64,000 nucleotides of DNA from Acestrorhynchus altus (Eukaryota; Chordata; Actinopteri; Characiformes; Acestrorhynchidae), in assembly GCA_034509495.1 (NCBI GenBank), contig CM067515.1, positions 12,356,882 through 12,420,881 on the forward strand, given 5' to 3'. Of this stretch, positions 46,029 through 57,524 are shown one piece after another (the first letter of the stretch is position 1; every line of letters starts with the position of its first letter). A model generated the notes under the pieces. It worked only from the letters and a program-made list of their open reading frames with translations, was not told the DNA's origin and did not search any database. Both the position numbers and the translations under genes were made by a program.

Positions 46029-47330
46029 AATATACTTTTTAACTTCCGTAGGAACACCTGCACACCTCATACTCATTCAGGTAATTATTCGATTGATCAG
46101 CTGTGTGGCAGAAGTGCAATAAAGACAAACACATCCACTGAGGGCAGTTCTGCAAATGGAACCAGCTTGTTGATGAGAGAGGTCAAAAGAGAATGGTAAG
46201 ACTGCTTGGAGGTGATAGAAAGACTCAGAGAAGATAGAAAGTACCTCAGAGAACCACTCTGTAACAAATGTTCAACTCTCAGAACGAACAACACATCCAA
46301 CCTTGAGGAGAATGAGTTGCAACAGCAGAAGACCATGTCAGGGTCCACTTCTGTCAGGCAAGAACAGAAAGCTGAGGCTGCAGTGGACACAGGACACAGG
46401 CTCACCAGCACTGCTCTGGTGAATCTGGATTTCTTCTGAGTAACAGACTCCAAATTGGGCACCAACAACGTGAATCCATGGACCCAACCTGCCTTATGTG
46501 AACAGTCCAGGCTGATGGATGTTGTGTAATTTTGTGGGAATGTTGCTGACCATATGCATATCTTCATGACTATAATTAACCCATCTTCTAGCTGTACTTC
46601 CAAAAGTCATCTCAAACTGGTTTCATGAAAATTACAATGAATTCAATGCTCGTTCTTTTTCAGTGATCTTTTCAGTCACCAGATCTGAATCCAGTAGAAC
46701 AGAGGCAGGCAATCCTGGTCTTAGAATGCCAGATTCTTCATCATTGCATTGCTGCAGTGTGAATGCAGAGAATTCAAAAACTGATTTTTGGCATATCTAT
46801 ACTCTACTCAGATTGAACTAAAAAAAACCCCCACACATCAAGTCTGATTTTTTGAGAATTGTGAATGAATTGACATCTGAATTTTGATTACAAGTGGCCA
46901 AAACATCCAGACTGACATGCATCTCTATGAACTGTACAATTGCAATTACACTTGAAGCCTGTGGTTTGGATCCAGTTTCATTTTTGAATTTTCAAAATCA
47001 GATTTCATGCAAAAATCAGTCAGTATACAATCTATATATGCCAAACATCTGATTTGGGTTTGCCATCTCAACACAGCTTTAGAACAGCGGAATCAACAAA
47101 ATTTGCAGGAATCCATCATTCCAGGATTCTGATTGCCTGCCCCTGTAGTACAACATCTTTGGGATGTGGTAAAACAAAAAATTAGCAGCATGAAAGTACT
47201 CTTTATATATCTCTGGGAATTGTGTGATGCAAAATGGACCAGAATCTTAAAGCAATGTTTCCAACAGTTTGTGGAATCCATGCCACAAAGAATCCCTACC
47301 TAGTACAGAGTTAATAAAGTGCTCAGTAGT
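46029..47330 (+). mobile_element. Decayed Tc1-like transposon carrying a nested hAT element
   Basis: The left end includes cgtaggaacacctgcacacc; the right end is aataaagtgctcagtagtga near 47,328. The transposase is legible as gttgatgagagaggtcaaaag, caacagcagaagaccatgtca and gaatccatggacccaacctgcc, but has internal deletions and stops. The host sequence is interrupted between gaatccagtagaa and caacatctttgggatgtgg by the element at 46,700-47,145. Confidence 0.82.
46700..47145. mobile_element. hAT-type MITE nested in a Tc1 copy
   Basis: Ends CAGAGGCAGGCAATC and, inverted, CAGGGGCAGGCAATC. Flanks cagtagaa (46,692-46,699) and tagtacaa (47,146-47,153) form an 8-bp duplication with two changes. 446 bp, AT-rich, no coding frame. 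Confidence 0.85.
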
Positions 47331-49382
47331 GACCTAGTGATCCCCAGTCCTATTCTGCTTTTATCAAGCTTCTGTACCTCGCTGTGCTCTCATGAACCCC
47401 AAGATCAACCCAGTCCACAAGTGTTAAGGTGAAAACTAATGAGCTTCACACAAAAAGGTTGGTTTTTGCAAGTTTAGCCATGATGATAAGTTGATCTCCA
47501 CATCCTTCACCATCCCAATGGACACTATATGAAGCTAAATCGCCATGACAACAGCAATATAATCTCTCCTGCGTCACACATGATGCAAACAGTGGTCAGT
47601 TCTGCTGTGTTTACTATGAGGTCCAGCATGTTTGCCAAGAAACAGTAAGTGACCAAAGTGTAGACTGTCACCAGAGTTCCTGCAAAGTTCTTATGGCTTC
47701 CTTGACGACAACAAGCTTTTCCACAAAGGTAGAGAGTGACAGCAGGGTGGGAGGAGAATTGTGTGTGGAATAGGGCTGATATGATTCCATGATTCTGAAA
47801 TTATTCAATTATTAAATATGATAGAGGCAAATACTTTGCACCAAAGCTTTGTTTAACCCATATAACAATATACAACTCATACAGTTTCACACACATGACT
47901 TACCGTCATACAGTTACAGTTGCACAACACACTTCAGTGCTGTGGAGACATGATTTGATGGTGTGGAGCACAAAATGGAGATGAAGAACATAGCAAGCGA
48001 CAAATCCATGCACCCCATGCACTTCCCTAAAGCCACTTCCCTCCCTTCATGTTTTCAGCAGCGTTGTATCTCATAAACACAGACAAGCACAATGGAACAG
48101 TTAGATAATCAGTCAGGATTTCACCAGTATTTTAAGCACTGTACCCTCTGTACCATCATCTTCAGGTGACAGCCTGCTGGTCTCTTTCTGGCTGTTCCAT
48201 CCTTTAGCACCACAGGTCCATCGGTACTCATTTGTGTACAACCTGCTGAGTCCAGCTGATGTGTCCATCAGCACGGCAGGTCTAACCCCACCTTTAGCAC
48301 TGATGCTAACCTGCGTCAACCCTGCTGGGCCTGGCTGTTAGCACTGTGGATATCCTGCTCCAAAGTTCCAGCTCAAACTTTATATTGTATTAATATGGAG
48401 TGAAATTGGGGTCTTTAACATTGACGAGAAAATAAAACCATCACAGAAATAATGTCTCAGTGAGTTTCAAAAGCCATCACATGTTGCAAACAAAGTAAAG
48501 AAATTGAGTTAATTTTTTCAATTTTAAAATTTTTATGGCACTACTTTTCCCTTTTTTTTTTATTAAACACACATATTTCATTGTACATTTTTTACATTAA
48601 TACTTCTATACTAAAGGCAATAATGTGGCACTTTATTTACTCGTTTAGTAAATTGGTCTTGTCATTTTAGGTATTAGAGCTTGCTGTGTTCTGATGTAGA
48701 TGCTGTCTGACTTTCCTCATCCTTAGAAACGCCTATAAGTGCCCATATGTGTGTGTGCAAAAAATAAAAAAACCAAACACAAACGGTAGATTACTGCAGA
48801 ATAAAATGTGAAAAGCAAAGGAAAAGTAGTGTCAAAAAAGATTTAATCTTTAAATAAAATTCCACAATTTCTCTTCTGTTTGCAATATATGATTATTTTT
48901 GCAACTCACTGAGACATTACAATTTGACTCCATGTATTAACAATGTAACTCATTTTGTTATGATGATGTTATACAAGACTGATTCATAAATTTGAGTTAA
49001 AGTGGAGGAATATTTGGACAATCACTGCACTCTGCCATCTACACAACACTGTATGGGTTGTCACTGCCTATTCCCTCAAGGTGGGCCTATGTTTCTACAG
49101 GCCGAGACCATGTACAATCACTGCCAAACTGGCTATGAACACAAAGAGCAGAGAACAGCACACAGAGGGAGTGTGGCTTCATTCTCTGCTCAGGAAAACT
49201 TTACTGCACTACACCTTTATATTGAAATGTTATTTACGGTTTCAAATCCGAGATATGGCCCTTTAAATTCTCATAGCAATGTTCTAAATAACATCCACTG
49301 CTCAGCTTTCTCAAAAGAGAAGCTGCAGCTCCAGCAAATGGAGCGAGAACATTCCTGTTAATACTCTCAATTTTAAGAAGAA

Positions 49383-49628
49383 ATGTTAGAAGAGCAGGTG
49401 TCCAAACATTTGGACACTGTGATTGTATTAAGCCACTGTGAAAGATTTGCACAGCTCATGTGGATCCTCCAGCTCTCTGAGTATGACTCACCCTCTAGTG
49501 TGATGTACCAGAGAGTTGATGGTCTGTCCACCCTGTTCCAGATTCAGGCTGATCGATTGCTGACCTACATTTTGAAGGTACGTTTTGAAAGAGCAGCTGA
49601 AGAAGATCTGACTGGAGAAGAGGTGTGA
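49383..49628 (+). other. Exon-like open patch, unassigned
   Basis: After a MITE end at about 49,400-49,420 a frame runs to 49,628. Its central part (LSEYDSPSSVMYQRVDGLST, then FQIQADRLLTYILK) reads like genuine protein and is followed by a donor-like AAG|GTACGT at 49,579. No partner exons or family were recognised. It may be a decayed gene fragment or chance. Confidence 0.3.
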
Positions 49629-49689
49629 TAATCATATACAACAACGACAGGCTTTCAGGGGTGTCTTGTCTTAGTTAGGAAAGGCTGCA

Positions 49690-49932
49690 TTTTGTCAAAA
49701 ATGATTACACTCTATGTCTCTATATCAATGAATACGTTCAGATTTTAGCTGTCCAATTGCTGACACAACTCTGGAATGACGGTGCTCCATCCAGTACTTT
49801 TGTTTGGGATGAGTTGGGAATGAGTTTGGGTACTGGTCATCTAACATTCTGATCTGATGCTCAGTACAGTCATAACTCAGAAACAATGAATTTGAAGGTA
49901 TCCCAACACTTTTATCCATAAAGTGTACTGTG
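49690..49932. repeat. Tc1-type MITE copy
   Basis: Contains gaatgacggtgctccatccagtacttttg and ends ggtatcccaacacttttatccataaagtg. Confidence 0.65.
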
Positions 49933-49952
49933 TACTTGCTAAGACAATATTG

Positions 49953-49955
<3 letters not shown>

Positions 49956-50001
<46 letters not shown>
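49956..50001. repeat. (GA)n microsatellite
   Basis: About 22 GA units. Confidence 0.96.
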
Positions 50002-50003
<2 letters not shown>

Positions 50004-50439
50004 GAGGGGTGAATAAATCAATGCATTGGTCACAGCTGAACAGGCTAACTGCTGTTTATCATATCAGCAGGACAGATGTTGCAACAGTGTATAGTGAAAC
50101 TGTGCTGCACCCTAGTGGCAAAGTAGTGAAGCAGCAGAGATTTCCTCTGAAAACCTCTTCAGCAAACTTAAACTGACTTTAAGAGGGTAAAAGTACATGA
50201 CACAATACTGTTCAATGTCAGCCTCAACACTTAATTCACTACACATCAAACAATACACTCAACAGACTGGACTGAACGAGAAAGTCCTGTTTCTGATACT
50301 GATTGTTCTTTTATCTCAAAAGGAAGAAGAGGTAGAACACACTCCTCATAAGCATGTATTAGCTCTGAGTACATATATTCATGGAGCCCTTAAGGTGACA
50401 TGGTATACACCGTACACTCATCATTAAAAAAAATCAACC

Positions 50440-51060
50440 AATTGCAATGCACGACTGCAATGGTGTTGCACGACTGCCATTGGTTGCTCAGAAGGACAGA
50501 AGGTCATCTTCAATGAGTCCCACTTTTCTGAGATGGCCAACTAATCCATGTGTGGAGGCACTGTGGTCAGCAACAAGATCAATGGTTTGTTATCATGTGT
50601 CCCACGTGCAGAAGGCCTGGTGTTATGGAGGGCAGTTTCGTACAATGCCAGATCCCCTTTGGTCTTCATTACAGGCCTATTTTACAGCCCAAAATAATGT
50701 TAATGAGGTCCTGCAACCAGTGGCCCTAACTTTTATAAACACACTCTGGTGCTTTATTCCAACAGGACAATGCATGTCTGCTTACTGCTGCCACCTCAAG
50801 AGCATGTCTTAAAGACACAGATACTATGTCATGTGCAGTCGCATCACCAGACCTGTCCCTGATCGAAAATGTATAGGGACACATACTGGACACATTATCC
50901 ACAATCCACCCTAACTGCAAGATTTGCAGGAACTGGGTGAGAATATTCAAGCTGTATGGGATCAATTATTGCAGGACACCATTGGCAAACCTCTACAACT
51001 CGATTTTGAAACATCTGGCATGTTGTGTTATATGCAACAGCATACAATTTTGAATCATTT
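50440..51060 (+). mobile_element. Tc1-like transposase remnant
   Basis: Sense-strand pieces: tcttcaatgagtcccacttttc, ttattccaacaggacaatgc and gcatcaccagacctgtccctgatcgaaaatgt (the SPDLSLIENVW-type segment), then ttgcaggacaccattggcaaacc. The C-terminal shard recurs at 8,869-8,997. Stops present. Confidence 0.75.
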
Positions 51061-51647
51061 ATCTTAAAAATGTGTGACAAACATACGTAATGGCACATTC
51101 ATTATTCTTATTCTTATTTCTCTATTTTTTATCTATTAAATTCACTAAATGCCTAAAATTGGCAGAACAATGTCACATTTAAACTTGCTGTATATATTTT
51201 CCCATTTATTTACACTTTACAAATGTATCCAATGTGTCTTGTGACTAGAGGTGCATGAACAGTTAACCCTATAGAGTTTCTTTTTATATTTCTGCATACA
51301 TTTGCACTGAATCTTGGATACGGGAGATAAGGAATAGATAAGGGGAACCAAATCAAACGAATAAGACAAAAATATTAAACTTGCTTATTTATTTATTGTG
51401 GGAAATGATCCAATATTACATACAGTCCCCTCCAAACAACGATGAACAGTGAGATGAATCAATTTATTTTCGCTGCAGACTGAAAACATTTGGGTTTGAC
51501 ACTTACAGACGAATATAGGACACAATTTCATCATTTCACGGTTCAGAAGATAGCACCTTTTGTCTGAACCCACCCTTATTCCTATAACCTGATAACAGAT
51601 CAAAGTGAATAAGCCTTCCTAATGTGTTTGTTTATACATAGTGTTGT

Positions 51648-51875
<228 letters not shown>

Positions 51876-52046
51876 TTTGTTTGTTTATTCTCATGCAAAT
51901 AAAGATGGGAGAGTATAACTGGGGTTTCAGGTGCATCTGTCAGAATGGTCGCCCTCGGGCTCACAGGGGTAATATGCCTGAAGTTGAACAAGAGAAATAA
52001 AGTGAAAACAACTCATGAATGATTCATATTTCGTTTCTGTCGTAAG

Positions 52047-52140
52047 CCACGCCCTCCGCCGATTCCTATTGGCTGCGGCGCCTACAACTCCACTACGTCA
52101 CAGCATTGGTATATAAAGCCCTGCGCCCATAACGACGCTG
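52047..52140 (+). promoter_or_regulatory. lmo4: lmo4 core promoter
   Basis: In order: a KLF/Sp-type box CCACGCCC (52,047-52,054), an inverted CCAAT box ATTGG (52,068-52,072), a CRE half-site TACGTCA (52,094-52,100) and a TATA box TATATAAA (52,110-52,117). Transcription is expected near 52,140. Surrounding sequence is CpG-rich. Assignment to lmo4 rests on the correctly oriented exon that follows. Confidence 0.75.
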
Positions 52141-52395
52141 CTGTTCCACACGGACCAAAACAAGCGGGGAGTTCGCGGTTTCAGGGCAAAAGCAGCTGAA
52201 ACACGTCTTTCCCGGGCTCTGAGCGGGGCGGACGCTCGCCATGTTGTTGAATGATGTGTGTAGTTGAGTTGAGTGAGCTGAAGGGCCGGGTGTTTGCAGG
52301 CTAGCCGCGCTGAGAGTTAGTGAGGAGTGCTGCGGTGCTCTCTCTTCGGACACAGCAGCTGAACCCCCTGGTGTCCAAAATAGCTCAGCTTGAAG
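52140..52395 (+). other. lmo4: lmo4 non-coding first exon
   Basis: GC-rich 5' UTR sequence ends at TTGAAG|GTGAGT (donor at 52,396). It would splice to the acceptor TTTACCTGCAG at 56,232, two bases before the start codon. Mammalian LMO4 also has its ATG in exon 2 just after the acceptor. Confidence 0.65.
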
Positions 52396-52879
52396 GTGAG
52401 TGGCTTTAGACCTCTGTTTTCCTCCGTGCTCTGGAGTTCTGCTCTGGAGTGAGCTGTGGAGTGAAGTGCTGGTGAGGGTGATATAGCACTTCTGTAGGTG
52501 TTGTACTGGGTTCGTTTGTTCGTGTGGGTCCCACTAAGCAGCTGAGGACTGGCCCTGCTGACCTGGGCTCAGGATTTCATAGCCACTGTGCTGAAATGCC
52601 CTCCTGCTGTAGTTGAGCTGTGATCCTGTAACAGTGTGTGTGTGTAGATCATGTCTTTGCTCATCTGCCCCCAAACGGAGCGTTTCACAGGAGCAGGAGG
52701 AAAGTGTATGAACTTTGAATGGAAGCCAGTGTGAAAGCTGAACTTCCATATTTTGGTCCCTTCACGGTAGAGTTCTGACATGGTAAACTGACTGTGCTAG
52801 ATGTAGGCCTGTCTCCAAAAATAATAGCCATGAATGATGTTATTGTCATTCTGAGGCACACACAGACACATTATATACA

Positions 52880-54640
52880 CGCTGCGTTCCAAACCTTTAT
52901 GCAAATTGTATTTTTCTCTGATTTTCCTAAATGGTCAATGCAAATGACGGTGAGTATAATTTTCAAGTCAACCATTAGAGTGCAAATCAAATTTTAATGA
53001 ACAAACCTCCCAATAATAGCAGTATTTTACACAAAAAAAACTCAAAATGCACTGATACCTTAATATGTTTGAGGGAACCCTCCCAAGGGATCAATAACGT
53101 TCGATCTTCTCTTAATCTTGTCTTATCTTGTTACAAATTGTTATGCACATTGAGGTTGTAAAGAACTGAAAATGGTCATTTGTTAAATATCCATCCATCC
53201 ATCCATTTTCTGAACCGCTTATTCCTGAATAGGGTCACGGGGAGCCGGTGCCCAGCTGGCAACTCTGAACGCAAGAGCGGGAAACAACCCTAGACAGGGC
53301 GCTAATCCATCGTAGGGCACACACACACACACACTAAGGGACACTTTAGAGTCACCAATTCACCTACCATGCATGTCTTTGGACTGTGGGGAAACCGGAG
53401 TACCGGGAGGAAACCAACGCCAACACCGGGAGAACATGCAAACTAAGTAGTGTGTTTGCCTCTGAAGGGTTACGTGCCCTAGTAGCGGTTCGAATCCAGT
53501 GTCATTTGTTAAATATGAAGTGTTAAATGGTCACATTTACTGAAACCAAAAGCTATTTCAATCAAACACATCTTAACAGGCCAAGTTACATTTTAGCACA
53601 GGACCCCTTCTTTGAAATCACCTTCACAATTCTTGCATCCATTGAACTTGTGAGTTTTTGGACACTTTCTGCTTGCACGCTGGTCCCAGAGCTGCTATTT
53701 TGATGTGAACAGCCTCCGACCCTCGTAGACCTTTTGCTTGAGGAGAGGTTCTCAATAGGGTTGAGGTTAGAGGAGAATGGTGGCCACACCATGCGTTTCT
53801 CTCCTTCTATGCCAATAACAGCAAATGGCCCATAGATACTTTTTGCAGCGTTGTCATACATGAAGATGATTTTTGCTGTGGAAGGCATGATTCTTATTTT
53901 TGTACCATGGAAGAAAGTGATCAGTCAGAAACTATAAACTTTGCCACGGTCATTTTCACACCTTCAGGGGCCTGTCAGCTCTCTCCCCATGGTTCTGGCC
54001 CATATTCTGACTCCCCCACCTCCTTGCTACTGGTCTTGTTGGGACACGCTGTCCATCCATCCAACCATCCTCTAACTCCAGCCAACTGAACCATTTAGGG
54101 TTGCATGGCACTCGTCAGTAAAAGATTGAAAATTCGTCATGTATGTGTAGGCCCACTGCTACCGTTTCTACTTGTGAGCACTGGTTAGTGATGGTCGAAC
54201 GGTTGGTTTATGCACAACAGCAAACCTCGGGAGGATCCTACACCTAGAGTTTCCTAGGATTCCAAAGTGAGCAGCAGTTTTGCTGCTTTGTAATGGCATT
54301 TTAGCAGCTACTCTCTCATGAAATTGTCTGTCAGAAACCTACCTCATTATGCCTCTGTATGTACCCCTCTGTGCTCTGAATCAGTCACAAATCTCTTCAC
54401 AGTACAAAATGTGTTTTCATACCTTGACCAAGGCCTTGCACTATCCAATGCTTTTCAGTGGCAGAGAGAGAATTTTTCTTTCCCATATTACTTGAAACCT
54501 GTGGCCTGTTAATGTGTAACACAGTTCAAACCATGGAGAGAACTAAAATCGACAAAAATGGTGATGGATGGTTTTAAAGCATAAAATAAAACCACTGTTA
54601 TTCAACAAAGTCACCACAGCAGTTCATCCATGTTAATGTG
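52880..54640 (-). mobile_element. Tc1/mariner-family transposon, antisense, in lmo4 intron 1
   Basis: Nearly full-length and antisense. The left end gctgcgttccaaacctttatgcaaattg is the terminal inverted repeat. Reverse-strand transposase can be followed from about 54,490 down to 53,590, where MVWPPFSSNLNPIENL and LTSSMDARIVKVISKKGS are visible. Frameshifts and missing segments make it inactive. A SINE-like element is nested in it at 53,191-53,500. Confidence 0.82.
53191..53500 (-). mobile_element. SINE-like retroposon with perfect 16-bp target duplication
   Basis: Flanked by identical GTCATTTGTTAAATAT copies (53,175-53,190 and 53,501-53,516). The plus strand begins with (CCAT)n, i.e. a (GGAT)n tail in minus orientation, continues with the familiar fish phrases tctgaaccgcttattcc and tgcatgtctttggactgtgggg, and ends in a tRNA-like CGGTTCGAATCC. 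Confidence 0.85.
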
Positions 54641-55626
54641 CTGTCTTCACTAAAACACAATTGGCAATAGTAGGGTGAACTAAAATTATTATATACTATT
54701 ATCATTTACTAGTAGTTGTACGATAATGTAATTATTGTGACCGGCCAGGCTAAATGATCCCTGACCAGTTATATTAGCTGCAGTAGCTTTTTATGGTAAT
54801 GTGAGTAAATGGGAAAGATATTAGTAAATGCCCCTTAATTCTTGCCCCTTGACATTGTTGTAGTTGTTTTATTTTAATACCCCTGTTACATAATGTATTG
54901 CTGGGTTGCTGTTTATCTGCCTGGACTGTAAGGATCCAGAGTCTAGTTCAGCATTAGCTCAAGGCTGTAAACTGTACAGTGTCTGGTACTGTAACTCACC
55001 AGCGTCAGGGGCAGACCTGGGAGTCCTCAGAGCACTCCAGTTTGTCTTTGTGTTTTAGATTTGGACTGTGTGGTTGAGGCGATCAGAATCAAAACGACTG
55101 TGATCAACTGAAAATGATCTGCTGGCTTCATAATCTGTACCAGAACAAAGCTTAGTGGTGCCATAATGTTGGCAGATGTTTATTTAATGGGGTGTAACTG
55201 ACCTTGTGTTTAATATAATTTTCTCAATGTTTATCATTATTGGCGAGTTGGTATACAATCACACATTGTCATGGTCACAAAAACCTTGCATCTCCAAAAT
55301 TACTTTACCAGACAAGTTTAAATGACAGAAAAGTTGCCAAGAGACTCACAATCTATGTCTTAAACTAACAAGCTGCAGAGACCCGTTTCATATACTTTAT
55401 ACAGACTCGTTAATAAGCTCACAAGTTGGTATGGGAAGTATAATTGGACCACCTATATTTGTTAGGTGTAAAATGTAATTTTTTTTTTCATCTTCTACCC
55501 ATATTCATATAGGATATACAGAGTAAATTGTAAACTACTGATCTAATAAGAACTACAGCAGCTTCTGAAGACCTGCATCTTGGTTTAGAATTAGTGTAAG
55601 ATGACCTTCCGCCTTCCATTGTGGAT

Positions 55627-55669
55627 ATTATTATTATTATTATTATTATTATTATGATTATTATTATTG
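55627..55669. repeat. (ATT)n microsatellite
   Basis: About 14 ATT units with one ATG interruption, lmo4 intron 1. Confidence 0.93.
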
Positions 55670-56234
55670 TTGTATTTCAGCCGTTCAACTTCAGTGGTAC
55701 TAATTAACGTTCATTGATCATTGTTCATGCCAATCCTGTAGTATTTTGCATGGTATTACTTTTTTGAATCCTCTAACATAGCTGATTCAACTATAATCAT
55801 AAAAGCCCTTCACTGAGCAGGGTTGGAAACCGGTGTACTCTACAGGGAACAGCTCACACTGTTTCAGACAAGCAAGATGAGAGGGATGGTAATCATATAT
55901 GTTTACTAGAGAGCTGTTGTGCATGTTCAAGGCAGTCCATTGTATTTATAGATAGCATCATTGCTGTCACAATGTGTGCTGTTTTACACTGTGTGTGAGC
56001 TGCCACTTTTACAGCACAAGGGAAAATCTTAACCTTCAATAAAAGTGTAAAAAGATTTTATTCCCGGTCGTTTTGGAGCATTTCTATTGGTCCATTCGTC
56101 ACAAAATTTGGCATCATCTCAAAAAGTGATAAACAGAACAAAATGGAGGTACAATGTTTTTGTATACACTACTTTACTATTCTCTGCTTTTATTCGTCCT
56201 TGTTCTTACTGTTGACTATGTTTTACCTGCAGGT

Positions 56235-56449
56235 ATGGTGAACAGCCAGGTCCCGGGAGGTGTGTGCCAGTCTCGGGCATGCGCGGGCTGTGGAGCGCGA
56301 ATCTCGGACCGCTTTCTGCTCTTCTCCATGGAGCGATACTGGCACACACGCTGCCTAAAATGCTCATGCTGCCAGGCCCAGCTGGGTGAGATTGGCACCA
56401 CCTGCTACAGCAAAGGGGGCATGATCCTCTGCAGGGCTGACTACATCAG
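56235..56449 (+). CDS. lmo4: lmo4 coding exon 1: N-terminus and LIM1
   Basis: Residues 1-71 plus two bases; ATG two bases after the acceptor; donor ATCAG|GTCAGG. Confidence 0.96.
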
Positions 56450-57390
56450 GTCAGGCACTAGGGCTTACACATTCTACAAACCTGATTGTTGTACTGCTGT
56501 ATCTTGATGGTTTATTGATTATAGGTCAAGAAATGTGCAAATGTAATCACATTTTAGCTGTTCAGTTTTTTTTGTTTGACATTCACATTTATCCAATCTT
56601 TACATCACATTGCATCACATTGCTATTGTGGATTTAGGAACAGTTTCCACAGTACTAATAGATGGTGGTTAAGCTTCCATTACATATAGTTCTATTAACC
56701 TAGTAGATCCAGAGCAAAGCTATAAAAAAAAGACTCCAAACCTCTCTTGCATGAATTTCTCATTTTGATGAAGGAAGTTGAGCTCCTGTGAGCAAGTTTG
56801 AAGAGCAAATCTTGGTTCCAGATTCAATTCCATCACCAGCTCACCTGATTTAACATCATTAAGCACTGATTTACGAAACCCGGTGTTGTTGATGAGAACA
56901 ATAAATAATACCAGACTCCAATATAAGGATATAATATTCTAATGTTAGTGTTTTATTAAGTAAGTGAACATTTACTGCCCAGACAAGGTGCTTTTTAACT
57001 CTAAATTACTGTGAAATGACAGCAAGGCTGTGATGAAGCAGACGCCTCTCAAATAAATTGAACCACCAAAGCAGCACTTGTGTTACATTTATGAAACACT
57101 GTTTCCTTCCACCAAATCACACCAACTAGCAGCTGGTCACAGTAACAAATTCCACTCACTCACTGCAGAGTCAGCAACCCTTTCTCCAGTTCCTTACACA
57201 GGTCAACACATTAAACTTCATTGTCCATTCACTTTTTTATTTTTCCACTTGTTTCAATATTTTTTACTCTTGTCTTATACTTTTTTGTTTTGTTTTAGCT
57301 CATTCTTTTCTTTCGTTTAAGGCTTTCACGTTATTAAAGGAGTTTTCTTGTTTTTTTTAGCCCAAAAAATGACAACAGTTCGAACAATTC

Positions 57391-57450
<60 letters not shown>

Positions 57451-57473
57451 GTGTGTGTGTGTGTGTGTGTGTG

Positions 57474-57524
<51 letters not shown>

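Noticed and set aside
46097..46603. 168-codon minus-strand frame
   Set aside because: Antisense to a recognisable Tc1 transposase remnant.
53586..53888. 100-codon minus-strand frame as a gene
   Set aside because: C-terminal part of a mariner-family transposase.
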